In this document: positions 28,897 to 40,578 of the stretch, piece by piece
Numbering within the stretch: position 1 is the stretch's first letter
Layout of the letters: each line of letters opens with the position of its first letter
From: Chrysophaeum taylorii
Taxonomy: Eukaryota; Sar; Pelagophyceae; Pelagomonadales; Pelagomonadaceae
DNA: 64,000 nucleotides
Assembly (NCBI GenBank): GCA_029834535.1
Contig: JAQMWT010000667.1
Span: 276,451-340,450, forward strand
Direction of reading: 5' to 3'
Notes under the pieces: model-generated
Databases searched by the model: none
What the model was told of the DNA's origin: nothing
Seen by the model: only the letters and a program-made list of their open reading frames with translations
Program-made: the position numbers and the translations under genes

Positions 28897-29796
28897 TTAC
28901 TCGACGCCGCCGCCACATCGAACGCCCGTCTTGTGGGACGCGTTATTGACAGTAAAGACGCAGTTGCACTTGGATTCGTCGTCGCCGAGAATATTCGTAC
29001 ACGTCCTTGCGTGCGCGCTTAAACTCGAGTAGAATAAATCAATCTCTATCGCGCAATACTTGATGAGGTTGCGGCGCGAGCCGTCGTCGAGCGCGTCGAC
29101 GACATCCGACGTCGCGTACGAGCCAGTGCTGTTGTTCTTGCGCATTCCACCATACCACGCTTTTGAGACTCGGTTCGGGTCGACGAAACTCTGGAACATG
29201 CGGAGCGTAATCTTCCAGTTGTCGACGAGGCCCACGACATCGAGCTTGGTCGCGAGGGTGCGCTTCGCGTCGTCGTAAGATGCCGCCTTCGACAGGTAAT
29301 TGGCCGTTCCCTTGTATTTTTCGCCGCTCCCCGCGCGCTTTATGACCTCCTCAACCACGCGCGAAAATTTCCAAGACGAATGCGAGTAGCGGATTCCAGA
29401 GATCATCCTGGCGACGGGCTCGCGGACCGTAGTCGTAAAGTATACCTTGTATTCGCTCCCGTAGAGAGCAGAAATTCCGGGGTGTATGTGCCCACTCAAA
29501 ACATCAAACGAACGCGCTTGCTGAAGCGTCGGTCGCTGGTTGTGTAATGGATGCGTCGCCACGCGGCACTGGACACGCTGACGCACTAATAAGTGTTTCT
29601 TGTCGCAGCGATTAAGACTGGCGTATTTTAGACCGCATGCCTGCGCAAACTTGTTCAAGAGCGCGCTCATCGTAGACCCCGCCGCTTTGAAGACATGAAG
29701 GTACACCACACGAGTGCGTTGCGTCTTGTTGCACACAAACAACGATGTCGTAGCACTCCTGACAAAAAAGAATAGCAGCGACTTCGCGCAGTGCAT
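28897..29796 (-). CDS. Golgi-type carbohydrate sulfotransferase
   Basis: 299 residues from the ATG at 29796; the frame is open slightly further without ATG. An N-terminal hydrophobic anchor (SLLFFFVRSATTSLFVC) gives type II membrane topology. The 5'-phosphosulfate loop is VVYLHVFKAAGSTMSALL (around residues 30-47), with His before the loop as in 2-O-sulfotransferases. The 3'-phosphate-binding strand is YFTTTVREPVARMISGIRYS (about 119-138). Such enzymes move sulfate from PAPS to glycans in the Golgi lumen. Several Cys near the C-terminus and possible N-glycosylation sites (NNST, NNAS) fit a luminal domain. The exact sugar acceptor is unknown. Confidence 0.8.
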   Translation of the reverse strand: MHCAKSLLFFFVRSATTSLFVCNKTQRTRVVYLHVFKAAGSTMSALLNKFAQACGLKYASLNRCDKKHLLVRQRVQCRVATHPLHNQRPTLQQARSFDVLSGHIHPGISALYGSEYKVYFTTTVREPVARMISGIRYSHSSWKFSRVVEEVIKRAGSGEKYKGTANYLSKAASYDDAKRTLATKLDVVGLVDNWKITLRMFQSFVDPNRVSKAWYGGMRKNNSTGSYATSDVVDALDDGSRRNLIKYCAIEIDLFYSSLSAHARTCTNILGDDESKCNCVFTVNNASHKTGVRCGGGVE

Positions 29797-30116
29797 ACAA
29801 GCTTCGTACAAGCGGGTTTGAGCCTAAAACAACCGATTCAAAAGTTAAAAGTTTGTGTAAAACGCGAACCCCGGACCTGGTCGGACAAGACGGGGTGTCT
29901 TGGGCGGCCCGCGAAGATTCGAATGGGTCTCGGCGGACCGGGTGAGTTGGTGATATCGTTTTTTTCGTCCGGGGCAGCGACGATTGTGCGACTTCGGGAG
30001 GTTTTTCGCAGACACAACTCCAACATACCGTCCGATTTCGAAGCGGATTCCCGTGCGCGGGACAGCCAATGCGCCCTCTCGAGCACCTTCGAGAAACTGG
30101 CATCATAAAACGCGGC
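29797..30116. other. Intergenic, no gene seen
   Basis: Short overlapping frames on both strands show no family resemblance. It probably holds the sulfotransferase promoter and the end of the transposase relic. Confidence 0.5.
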
Positions 30117-31031
30117 AGATGTGTATCAAAGTCGTGGTGTGCTCATGTTTCCACCTCGTCGAGGCGAGTAAGCTCACTTTGCGGGATAGAGCGATGCGTG
30201 TGGTGTTCCCGGCGGAGTTTCTGGGTCTGCTTGGCGGCCTCGATGGCGGTGTAGTGCATTTCGGCGTCTTCTCGCTGGCGTACGCGAGCTTGTACTCGCG
30301 CGCCTTCCGCGAGTAGCGCATGAGGCGCGAGCGACAGGCGGGTTGGGAGCATCAATGGACTCGAAGATGAGGGTTAGTTGGTTGGCAGTCATCTGCGCCG
30401 CAGTGCCGACGCTGTGGCGACGGTAGTACTGCTTGGACTTGCCCCACGCGTACTAGACACCATTGCCGGCGAGCTCGGGATGGCACTTCGGGGATGAGAG
30501 AAGGAGGTGGCCGCGGTCCTCGACGAGTCGTTGGAGGAGGTTCTTTTCATCCTTGAAGTCGGTGCAGTTCGCCAGGATCCGTCGTGATTCTGCTTGGACT
30601 GGTGCGGTCGAGAGAACTGCAAGCTACTAAAGCTGCGGCGAAGCCCCGGTGGGAGCTCCGAGTGAAACCGCCGCGGCCGCGCGCGTCTTCTTCGCTGGCG
30701 AACCGGAACCGGGGCCCGCCTCGGCCACTTTCGTTTTCTTCTTGCGACCGGCAGCGTTGGCCTTGAGCTCACGTGCGAGGCGACGCTTGTTGACGAGCAG
30801 GACGGCTTCCGCGACAGTGTCGTAGGCACCCACCTTGACGATCTCGGTTCTTCCTCGCTCCAGCCCTCGTTCGTGGTAGTCAAAGCACACTAAACACTTC
30901 CCCGCGTGCTTGTGCGACTTCGAGTACTGCCGCACGCCCTGCGGGAGTTGGTCCAAAAAGTCCTCCCGTGCTTATGGAAGCCAGAGCACGGTTCTGGTGT
31001 ACTCCGTCTCTTCAGCTCCGACTGCAGCCAT
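30117..31031 (-). pseudogene. Relic of a DDE-type transposase gene
   Basis: Read on the minus strand: an ATG at 31031 with a short frame stopped by TAA, then REDFLDQLPQGVRQYSKSHK and GKCLVCFDYHERG (possible Cys/His zinc-binding end), a basic linker, then NCTDFKDEKNLLQRLVEDRG, HLLLSSPKCHPELAGNGV, a TAG, and YAWGKSKQYYRRH. A further frame holds RYSRKAREYKLAYASEK. The order Asp...GH...SPKxHPELxxNxxEYxWGxxK followed by an Arg/Tyr helix is the end of a eukaryotic DDE transposase catalytic domain, where the Glu before the Trp-Gly would be the last catalytic acid (here replaced by the stop). At least one frameshift and two stops make it dead. Confidence 0.5.
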
Positions 31032-31035
31032 GATG

Positions 31036-31586
31036 ACGAGAGCCACCAGGCTGCGTGGATGCATCGAAACTGTCCGGACGCGCTCGGACGGCGCGTCAGG
31101 CGTCAGACGCGCCGAAACACTTCTCCATTTCGGTGAAATGAGGTAGAATCGGTCCGTTGCGTGCGTGTTCTTTGGCGTCCAAAAAAAAATGGACCAAAAC
31201 AGAAGGGCGGGAATGCCGGTGCTGGTGTGTGCGAGAGCCCGGGCCTATATATAGCGCTGTGGAAAAAGCTTCCCGCCACTGAGGATCGCCATCCTACGTG
31301 CTCTGAAGAAGCAAGCCCTCCCAGAGTCGACTTAGGGATATCGATCGGCACATGGAGACTGTGGCGTAAGGGGAATTTAGGGGCTACGTGGCGTGCCTTC
31401 GAATCCTGGCTCGCCGCTCGCGCCCGTGCCCTTGGTGGAGTCACGGGACGAGGATGGCCGTTCTCCCGCCACACAACCACAAACTACTTCCGTGTCTGGT
31501 CATCACAACCTTGAGGATCGGCTGTTGCTTTATGATTAAGAACACTTGAATCACAGAAATCAGGGAAGATTATGTCATAGAGAAAA
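31036..31586. other. Intergenic with a TATATATA box, no assignable gene
   Basis: TATATATA at 31246-31253 sits in a GC-rich setting. A 117-codon plus-strand frame (31161-31514) starts upstream of the box and shows no known motif. The box could belong to the minus-strand transposase relic. Confidence 0.35.
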
Positions 31587-32663
31587 CAAGGGCAGGCCAG
31601 TAAGTTCGCCAGTAAGTTCACCTAGTCCCAATCTCTAACCCCAGTAAGTTCACCTGGTCCCAGTAAGTTCACCTAGTCCCAATCTCTAACCTCAGTAAGT
31701 TCGGCGTAAGCCCACTCGTGCTCGCTCACATCCACTCACCCCTCTCCTTTGAACTCGTCCCTCTCACCCTCGCCAATCTAAGCTGCTTTGATCCGCACAC
31801 GCCGCTAACCTTTGAGTTTACTCCAAAAAAAATAGTAAGTTCACTTGGTCCCAGTAAGTTCGCCTGGTCACTAATTTCACCTAGTCCCAATCTCTAACCT
31901 CCGTAAGTTCACCTGGTTCCAGTAAGTTCACCTGGCCCCAGTAAGTTCACTTACAGTGCGCGTGTAGACGCCGGGAGGGGGCTTATCGGTATTGCGCAGC
32001 ACGTGTGGGGTAGGGTGGAGTCGTCGACTCAGAAGAGGATATCCTCGGGGTTGCCGATCGACAGAGAGCCACGTAGAGCTGGACGTGGCAGAAGACGGGC
32101 TTCGCCAAGAGGACGCCGACCTCGCGGGGCGTCTGGCCCTAGCTCTTGGTGATCGTTTCGCGTCGGCGGGCCTTACGGGATACAGGTTGGAGGAGCCTCG
32201 GTGACAACGACACGATCGATCATGTATCTGGTACCGATGCAGTGGCCGTGCGACGGGTCGAGGTTGCGAAGACTTAAAGCTCGCGATCAAAGTCAGCATG
32301 CCGTTGGTTGTCAGGGAGTTGAAAACTCTACTCTTGAGAGCGAGGCGTCGTCTTCCGACCCAACCTAGTCGGCCGAAAAGAACTCCGACGCCTCGTCTCC
32401 GGGAAAAAAAGGCCGCGGTCATGCGCGCGTTGTCAGCATCGACAACATCGTTTCGACGGGGCGTGAGAATGGCGCGCTGAAAGCGCCGCCGCGGGTCGTG
32501 GAAATAGTCTGCGAGGTAGACGGCTTGGAGGATCACTGTCTGGCTCTCGCGTCTACCTGATGCTTACTCTCGCGCCTACATGATCCTTACCCTAAATCGA
32601 GGGACAAACAGACAAACAAACAAACAGACAGACAGACAAACATCTGTCGATTAGTAGTTAGGA
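31587..32663 (-). mobile_element. Helicase-derived repeat element, copy B
   Basis: Minus-strand copy; its 5' end is at 32663 and its 3' end at 31587. Its 5' end directly abuts the 3' end of copy D, making a head-to-tail junction. It carries the same internally deleted helicase remnant as the other non-A copies. Confidence 0.75.
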
Positions 32664-35087
32664 CAAGGGCAGGCCAGTAAGTTCACCTAGTCCCAATCTC
32701 TAACCCCAGTAAGTTCACCTGGTCCCAGTAAGTTTCATATAAGTTCACCTGGTCAGTCCTAACTACTAATCGACAGATGTTTGTCTGTCTGTTTGTTTGT
32801 TTGTTTGTCCCTCGATTTAGGGTAAGGATCAGGTAGGCGCAAGAGTAAGGATCTGGTAGGCGCGAGAGCCAGACAGTGATCCTCCAAGCCGTCTACGGCG
32901 ACCTCGCAGACTATTTCCACGACCCGCGGCGGCTCTTTCAGCGCGCCATTCTCACGCCCCGTCGAAACGATGTTGTCGATGCTGACAACGCGCGCACGGC
33001 GACCTCGCAGACTATTTCCACGACCCGCGGCGGCTCTTTCAGCGCGCCATTCTCACGCCCCGTCGAAACGATGTTGTCGATGCTGACAACGCGCGCATGA
33101 CCGCGGCCTTTTTTTCCCGGAGACGAGGCGTCGGAGTTCTTTTAGGCAGACTAGGCTGGGTCGGAAGACGACGCCTCGCTCTCAAGAGTCGAGTTTTGAA
33201 CTCCCTGACAACCAACGGCATGCTGACTTTGATCGCGAGCTTAAAGTCTTCGCAACCTCGACCCGTCGCACGGCCACTGCAACGGTACCAGATACATGAT
33301 CGATCGTGTCGTTGTCACCGAGGCTCCTCCAACCTGTATCCCGTAAGGCCCGCCGACGCGAAACGATCACCAAGAGCAAGGGCCAGACGCCCCGCGAGGT
33401 CGGCGTCCTCTTGGCGAAGCCCGTCTTCTGCCACGTCCAGCTCTACGTGGCTCTCTGTCGATCGGCAACCCCGAGGATATCCTCTTCTGAATCGACGACT
33501 CCACCCTACCCCACACGTGCTGCGCAATACCGATAAGCCCCCTCCCGGCGTCTACACGCGCACGGTAGGTGAACTTACTGGGACCAGGTGAACTTACTGG
33601 GGTTTGAGATTGGGACTAGGTGAACTAAGTGACCAGGTGAACTTACTGGGACCAAGTGAACTTACAGGGGTTTTTAGAGTGAACGCAAAGGCTAGCGGCG
33701 TGTACGGATGAAAGCGGCTTAGATTGGCGGAGGTGAGAGCGACGAGCTCGAAGGAGAGTGGGGTGAGTGGGTGTGAGCACGAGTGGGTTTTATGCCGAAC
33801 TTACTGGGGTTAGAGATTGGGACTAGGTGAACTTACTGACCAGGTGAACTTACTGGGACCAGGTGAACTTACTGGGGTTAGAGATTGGGACTAGGTGAAC
33901 TTAACTGGCCTGCACTTGTATTATTATTGACAGTAAGTTCACCTAGCTCACACCAACTCCTTTGAGCTCGTCGCTCTCGCCTCCGCCAATCTAAGCTGCT
34001 TTGATCCGCACGCGCCGCCAACCTTTGAGTTTACTCTAAAAACCCTTTACTCTAAAAACCCCAGTATGTTCACCTGGTCCCAGTTTCACCTGGTCACTCA
34101 GCTCACCTAGTCCCAATCTCCAACCCCAGTAAGTTCACTTGGTCCCAGTAAGTTCACCTACAGTGCGCGTGTAGACGCCGTGAGGGGGCTTATCGGTATT
34201 GCGCAGCACGTGTGGGGTAGGGTGGAGTCGTCGACCCAGATGAGTATATCCTCGGGGATGCCGATCGACAGAGAGCCACGTAGAGCTGGACGTGGCAGAA
34301 GACGGGCTTGGGAAAGAGGACGCCGACCTCGCGGGGGGTCTGGCCCTGGCTCTTGTTGATCGTTTGGCGTAGGCGGGCCTTAAGCGATACAGGTTGGAGG
34401 AGCCTCGGTGACAACGACACGATCGATCATGTATCTGGTACCGTTGCAGTGGCCGTGCGACGGGTCGAGGTTGCGAAGACATTAAGCTCGCGATCAAAGT
34501 CAGCATGCCGTTGGTTGTCAGGGAGTTCAAAACTCTACAGTAAAGAGCGAGGCGTCGTCTTCCGACCCAGCCTAGTCAGCCGAAAAGAACTCCGGCGCCT
34601 CGTCTCCGGGAAAATAAAGGCCGCGGTCATGCGCGCGTTGTCAGCATCGACAACATCGTTTCGACGGGGCGTGAGAATGGCGCGCTGAAAGAGCCGCCGC
34701 GGGTCGTGGAAATAGTCTGCGAGGTCGCCGTAGACGGCTTGGAGGATCACTGTCTGGCTCTCGCGCCTACCTGATCCTTACTCTCGTGCCTACCTGATCC
34801 TTACCCTAAATCGAGGGACAAACAGACAGACAAACAGACAGACAAACATCTGGCGTTGTCAGCATCGACAACATCGTTTCGACGGGGCGTGAGAATGTCG
34901 CGCTGAAAGAGCCGCCGCGGGTCGTGGAAATAGTCTGCGAGGTCGCCGTAGACGGCTTGGAGGATCACTGTCTGGCTCTCGCGCCTACCTGATCCTTACT
35001 CTCGTGCCTACCTGATCCTTACCCTAAATCGAGGGACAAACAGACAGACAAACAGACAGACAAACATCTGTCGATTAGTAGTTAAGA
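32664..35087 (-). mobile_element. Helicase-derived repeat element, copy D, split by copy C
   Basis: Its parts are 32664-32756 and 33919-35087. The two sides rejoin inside a sequence that is uninterrupted in the plus-strand copy at 52650-53685 (GACCAGGTGAACTTATATG side and TGTCAATAATAATACTGACC side), so copy C inserted after D existed. It also holds a 218-bp internal tandem duplication (34635-34852 and 34853-35070). Confidence 0.75.
32757..33918 (+). mobile_element. Helicase-derived repeat element, copy C, nested in copy D
   Basis: The ends are TCCTAACTACTAATCG and CTGCACTTG. Host flanks GGTCAG and TATTATT rejoin with no base lost or duplicated. A stretch of about 102 bp (GACCTCGCAGACTATTTCCA...CAACGCGC) is tandemly doubled at about 32895-33097. 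Confidence 0.8.
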
Positions 35088-36161
35088 CAAGTGCAGGCCA
35101 GTAAGTTCGCCAGTAAGTTCACCTAGTCCCAATCTCTAACCCCAGTAAGTTCACCTGGTCCCAGTAAGTTCACCTGGTCAGTAAGTTCACCTAGTCCAAA
35201 TCTCCAACCCCAGTAAGTTCGGCGCAAACCCACTCGTGCTCACACCACTCCTTCGAGCTCGTCGCTGTCGCCTCAGCCAATCTAAGCTGCTTCGATCCGC
35301 ACGCGCCGCCAACCTTTGAGTTTACTCTAAAAACCCTTTACTCTAAAAACCCCAGTATGTTCACCTGGTCCCAGTTTCACCTGGTCACTCAGTTCACCTA
35401 GTCCCAATCTCAAACCCCAGTAAGTTCACGTGGTCCCAGTAAGTTCACCTACAGTGCGCGTGTAGACGCAGGGAGGGGGCTTATCGGTATGGCGCAGCAC
35501 GTGTGGGGTAGGGCGGAGTCGTCGACTCAGAAGAGTATATTCTCGGGGTTGCCGATCGACAGAGAGCCACGTAGAGCTGGACGTGACAGAAGACGGGCTT
35601 GGGCAAGAGGACGCCGACCTCGCGGGGCGTCTGGTCCTGGCTCTTGTTGATCGTTTGGCGTAGGCGGGCCTTGAGGGATACAGGTTGGAGGAGCCTCGGT
35701 GACACGACACGATCAATCACGTATCTGGTACCGTTGCAGTGGCCGTGCTACGGGTCGAGGTTGCGAAGACTTTAAGCTCGCGATCAAAGTCAGCATGCCG
35801 TTGGCTGTCAGGGAGTTGAAAACTCGACTGTAAAGAGCGAGGCGTCGTCTTCCGACCCAACCTGTCTGCCTAAAAGAACTCCGACGCCTCGTCTCCGGGA
35901 AAAAAAGGCCGCGGTCATGCGCGCGTTGTCAGCATCGACAACATCGTTTCGACGGGGCGTGAGAATGGCGCGCTGAAAGAGCCGCCGCGGGTCGTGGAAA
36001 TAGTCTGCGAGGTCGCCGTAGACGGCTTCGAGGATCACTGTCTGGCTCTCGCGCCTACCTGATCCTTACTCTCGCGCCTACCTGATCCTTACCCTAAATC
36101 GAGGGACAGACAGACAGGCAAACAAACAAACAGACAAACATCTGTCGATTAGTAGTTAGGA
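35088..36161 (-). mobile_element. Helicase-derived repeat element, copy F
   Basis: The 5'-most member of the minus-strand F-D-B trimer. The left flank in element orientation ends ...GATGTCAG and the trimer's far flank begins TTTTCTC, again G^T. Confidence 0.75.
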
Positions 36162-36585
36162 CTGACATCATCAGAACGGAGTTGGGTGCCCCTGATAAGG
36201 GGGGGGCTAGAAGAGGGGTAAGCCTTAGGAGGCGGGAGTTGCCGCCACAAAGACCCGCGAAACTCGACGGTCTTGCCCATGAAACCCAGCGACCCAAGAC
36301 GTCTCAGCTGCTGCCTAAAACTCGCTAATCGGGACATTTTCCAGGTCCCCACCAGGCGCCGATCGACACCTTCTGAGGTGTACTCGAAAGTGGCCAAGCG
36401 GCGTTGGTGGGGCGGTCGATCTGCAGCTACGGGGGGGGGGGGGGGGGGGTTATGGTCTAGCGCGCTAGTAGGGCCCTAGGGGTTACGGATTTAGGAGTCA
36501 ACCCAACGGTTAAGGGCAGAGCGGGCGCTGATAAAAAAGCAGGTGGTCGGAGCGTCGAGCGGGGTTATGGAAGAGAAACATCCTA
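36162..36585. other. Intergenic segment with a 19-nt poly-G run
   Basis: The run of 19 G is at 36431-36449. No convincing coding frame is present. Such a run can form G-quadruplex DNA and is prone to length error. Confidence 0.7.
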
Positions 36586-37062
36586 TCATCGTCCGGATTT
36601 CTTCCTCTTTGCTGCTGCTGCACTCGTGTCTCCGAGTTGAGCCATTGACCGTACGTAGTCCTCGATCGCCGAGGTCAGCGCGTCAGAGGGTGACCCCTCG
36701 GGCCGGACCTCACGCGCAGGTTGCTCGGCGGGGGCAGGGGCGGGCCCCTCCAAGTCGGGGCGCGCCCAAACAGCCGTGCCGGTATCGGTGCGCCTCGCCT
36801 CCTCGATCAATGCGTCGACCTCCGCGTCGAGCGCCGGGAGGTCACTCGTCGTGTACGCTTGCCGGAGCGTCTGCAACAGCCTCACGAGCTGCATTGCCGC
36901 CTGCGTCAGGTTCGAAGTCTGCAGCTTGATGGCGAGCGTCGTGAAACTCCCCGAGTCATCTGATGCCAATGGCACGCGCGCCTCCGCCACAAGCCGTCGC
37001 ATGCTCTCTGCCATTGTCGTCAGGTGCACTTCGGCCATCTCGATCGGTGCCCTCTCCTCCAT
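36586..37062 (-). CDS. Hypothetical helical protein (158 aa)
   Basis: ATG-started. The predicted helical N-terminal two thirds (MAEVHLTTMAESMRRLVAEA..., NLTQAAMQLVRLLQTLRQAY) is followed by a Pro/Ala/Glu linker and a basic end (AAAAKRKKSGR) that could be a nuclear signal. No family recognised. It lies between outward-facing repeat copies F and E and could be a host gene or cargo of a larger element. The codon pattern is GC3-rich like the host genes. Confidence 0.4.
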   Translation of the reverse strand: MEERAPIEMAEVHLTTMAESMRRLVAEARVPLASDDSGSFTTLAIKLQTSNLTQAAMQLVRLLQTLRQAYTTSDLPALDAEVDALIEEARRTDTGTAVWARPDLEGPAPAPAEQPAREVRPEGSPSDALTSAIEDYVRSMAQLGDTSAAAAKRKKSGR

Positions 37063-37123
37063 CCGCTTCTTTGCCTTGGCTAACCCTTCTTCGTGATCAG
37101 CGCACGTTCCTAACCTTTGAGAG

Positions 37124-40100
37124 TCTTAACTACTAATCGACAGATGTTTGTCTGTCTGTTTGTTTGTCTGTTTGTCTTTAAATGTCGACTGCTAAGAGGG
37201 GGGTGTGTGTGGGGAGCATGAAGGATGTGGGTGGGTTTGTGGGGTATGAGGGATGTGCCTGACGGGCGGAGATAAGTACGCGGGACCTAGTCGGGGTCAT
37301 CGCCGAGGCGTGGGGCAGGCGAAGAGAGGACGGGCCCCGCCCGTAGGTCGTACGCATGCTGCCGCCGGACGTATGTGCGACGAAGGGTGACGTCCTGCTG
37401 GGATCGGGCGGCCTGGGCGGGGTTCCCCGAGGCGGCGACATGGGTGAGGGCGGTGAGGGCACAGCGAGCCCGGCCTAATGCGTTGGCGATCCCCCACTCA
37501 CGGTAGATGCGGCGAGTTTGGGCCGCCTTTGCCTCTGTGAAGTTGGCGCAGCCGCTTGTCACCCAGGTTCGCGCAGCGATGCGCTCTGCGCATGTTTGGG
37601 CGAGAGCGTGGCACGCCGCGCTGGCCTCACCGAAGGCACCGAAGACGAGGCCGGCGACGGTGCCGTAGCTACGTAGCCGCTGTTCGACAGGGCCCAAGAA
37701 GCCAGGCGGTGGTGCTGTACCCGGCTGGGGGATGATGGCGTCGATGCCGCGGGCGTGAGCGAGGTATTCGGAGTGGACTTGCGCTGCGCGCCGATCGACA
37801 GGCGACGGTTGGAGGGATGGAGGCGTGGGCGGTGTACAAAGAACCCCAAGCGAGGGTTTTGATGTCGTAGAGTTGCTCCTTGTTGTCGAGCGTGGTGAGG
37901 ATGTCTGGGACGACTTGACGTCGGGCGAGATTGCCTCGGTACCGGCCGTAGAGGCGCGTGCGAATGGTAGGGGCGACGACGTCAGCAAAGATGCCGAAAA
38001 CCTCGGACAGGGCTGGGATGCCGGCCTCTTTGACGCTGCCGTGGACGCAGTCGAGCTGGCCGTCATGCCAGGTGGTCCGCGCTCCTCCGCGGTTGACAAG
38101 GTTGGCCTGCGTGAGAAGCACCTTGCCGTGAGCGTCGAGAACGACGTCAGTGCCCAGAATGCGAGTGCCCACGAGGCCCAAACAAGCTGGAGAGGGGTAG
38201 CCAAAGTACTGGGCACACATCTCAGCCCAGCAGCGGTTGGGGATTTGAAGGCCAGAGCTGGGCCACGAGCTGATGAACGTGGTCGAGAAGCGATCCCATG
38301 AGGACGCCGCTACTCGAAGTGCTTCGGTGATGGGAAGGGTGGCCGCAAGGCGCTGGAGTGCAGTGGCCCGAGCTGTCTCGCGCTGGGAGGTTAGAGCACG
38401 CTGGAGTTGGGGTATGAGCACGGGTGTCGAGATGGTGGGGTCGACGAGGACGCCCATGGACACGAATTCGTGGGAGAGAGGACCGTCGACGAGATGAACG
38501 TTGGCGGGGTCGCCGGAACCAGCGCCGCCGTGGGAAGCCAGCGTGGTACGGAGATCAGCCCGAAGTCCGTTCCACGCAGTCTCGAGTGCCCGCCCCAGGC
38601 GGCAACCGGATGCGAGGAGGTGGTGCCAACGGTGCAACTCGTTACCTGTGCGAAAAGAAGTGGCACCCAGGACCGAGGCGAGGCGGGGAGGTAGCCAGGG
38701 ACCTCCAAGGCACCCGTAGGATCGCGAAGGTCGACGAGGTGTGGGAGGGCCTGGGCCGCCGTGCCAACAAAGGCGGCGGGGCTGAGGTCGGCGCAGGAGC
38801 GAATGCCGCCACCCCCACTTCGAGCAGGAAGACGGAGGCGTTGGAGGACGATGCCGTTGGAGTCAAAAACCTGACGCGGATCTGCGCCAAGTGCTGTGGC
38901 GACGAAGCTGAGGGCGGCAACGTCGAAGCGGCGGAGCGCGCTCAAGGCATTGGTGGGGTAGCAGTGTTGCGCGATGTAGTCCATGCGCGGGCGATGCAGT
39001 AGCGGCCCAACGAGTACATGCAGTGGAGGGGACGTTCTGGAGCTTGGTGCGAATACGGCTCATGTAGCTCACCTGAGCGTCAACCTCGCGTTGCAAGGTA
39101 GCTTCGACATAGGCATCTCCGGCGTGGCCGGGGGAGCCGATGGGCACACCGTAGATTACGAGGCCGTCGGCGACAACGGGGATACCAGCAAGAGTACGCG
39201 TGCCGTCAGGCGCAACTTGGACGTGGTCGTGAACATCGGGGTGGTCGAGAAGCCCCATGCCAAGTGCCGGACAGAACGCCTCGCACTTGTCGAGGCGGAG
39301 CTCCTCGCCGCTAGCTTGGATGTCGCGGGCGTACTGCAGGAGGGCGTCGACAACCTCACGAGGGGAACCAGAGATGACGCCGTCGTCCATGCCAAATCGG
39401 GCGTAGCCGGCACATGAACGTAAGCGGGTGTCAAGGGCCTGAGCGGCGTCATGCGTTGCCAGACAGTACGCCGGTGGATAGGTGGGGTCGCCTTGCTGGC
39501 CGCCTTCTTGATTTGTTTGTCTGTTTGTCCCTCGATTTAGGGTAAGGATCAGGTAGGCGCGAGAGTAAGGATCAGGTAGGCGCGAGAGCCAGACAGTGAT
39601 CCTCCAAGCCGTCTACGGTGACCTCGCAGACTATTTCCACGACCCGCGGCGGCTCTTTCAGCGCGCCATTCTCACGCCCCGTCGAAACGATGTTGTCGAT
39701 GCTGACAACGCCGCGCGCATGACCGCGGCCTTTTTTTCCCGGGGCGTCGGAGTTCTTTTCGGCCGACTAGGTTGGATCGGAAGACGACGCCTCGCTCTTT
39801 ACAGTCGAGTTTTTAACTCCCTGACAACCAACGGCATGCTGACTTTGATCGCGAGCTTAAAGTCTTCGCAACCTCGACCCGTCGCACGGCCACTGCAACG
39901 GTACCAGATACATGATCGATCGTGTCGTTGTCACCGAGGCTCCTCCAACCTGCATCGCTTAAGGCCCACCTACGCCAAATGATCAACAAGAGCCAGGGCC
40001 AGACGCCCCGCGAGGTCGGCGTCCTCTTTCCCAAGCCCGTCTTCTGCCACGTCCAGCTCTACGTGGCTCTCTGTCGATCGGCATCCCCGAGGATATACTC

Positions 40101-40477
40101 ATCTGGGTCGACGACTCCACCCTACCCCACACGTGCTGCGCAATACCGATAAGCCCCCTCCCGGCGTCTACACGCGCACGGTAGGTGAACTTACTGGGGC
40201 CAGGTGAACTTACTGGGACCAGGTGAACTTACTGGGACCAGGTGAACATACTGGGGTTTTCAGAGTAAGTTTTGGTTTTTAGAGTAAACTCAAAGGTTGG
40301 CGGCGCGTGCGGATCAAAGCAGCTTAGATTGGCGGAGGCGAGAGCGACGAGCTCGAAGGAGTGGGTGTGAGCTAGGTGAACTTACTGACCAGGTGAACTT
40401 ATACGAAACTTACTGGGATTAGGTGAACTTACTGGGGTTAGAGATTGGGACTAGGTGAACTTACTGGCCTGCACTTG
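37124..40477 (+). mobile_element. Helicase-derived repeat element, copy E, split by a LINE
   Basis: Its parts are 37124-37176 and 39512-40477; the first part is only the 5' end and microsatellite. Outer flanks CCTTTGAGAG and TTTACTCC rejoin as G^T. Confidence 0.75.
37177..39511 (-). mobile_element. 5'-truncated non-LTR retrotransposon (LINE-type) inserted in copy E
   Basis: An 18-bp duplication (TTTGTTTGTCTGTTTGTC) flanks it at 37159-37176 and 39512-39529. On the minus strand the reverse transcriptase palm is seen from the 5' side: GGQQGDPTYPPAYCLATHDA, then ARFGMDDGVISGSP (the catalytic YxDD-type site as MDD), EELRLDKCEAF and IYGVPIGSPGH. The downstream thumb and C-terminal part follow in other frames (RLRLPARSGGGGIRSCADLS, AFVGTAAQALPHLVDL). 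At least three frameshifts make it inactive. The fingers, any endonuclease and ORF1 are missing. The 3' end (ATTTAAA) matches a second copy at 45614. Confidence 0.75.
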
Positions 40478-40578
40478 TTTACTCCTAAATCCTTCTTCGT
40501 TGTCAGAGCTAGCCGTTTAATTTACGGGACCTCCGAGGCTCTGGCGACTCCCCTTGACTACCGACGCGGTGCAGTAGT

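Noticed and set aside
32580-32590. CCCTAAATCGAGGG in the repeats and CCCTTACCCTTAC near 21000 as telomeric repeats
   Set aside because: No tandem run of a telomeric unit; each is a short fixed part of an element or an isolated motif.
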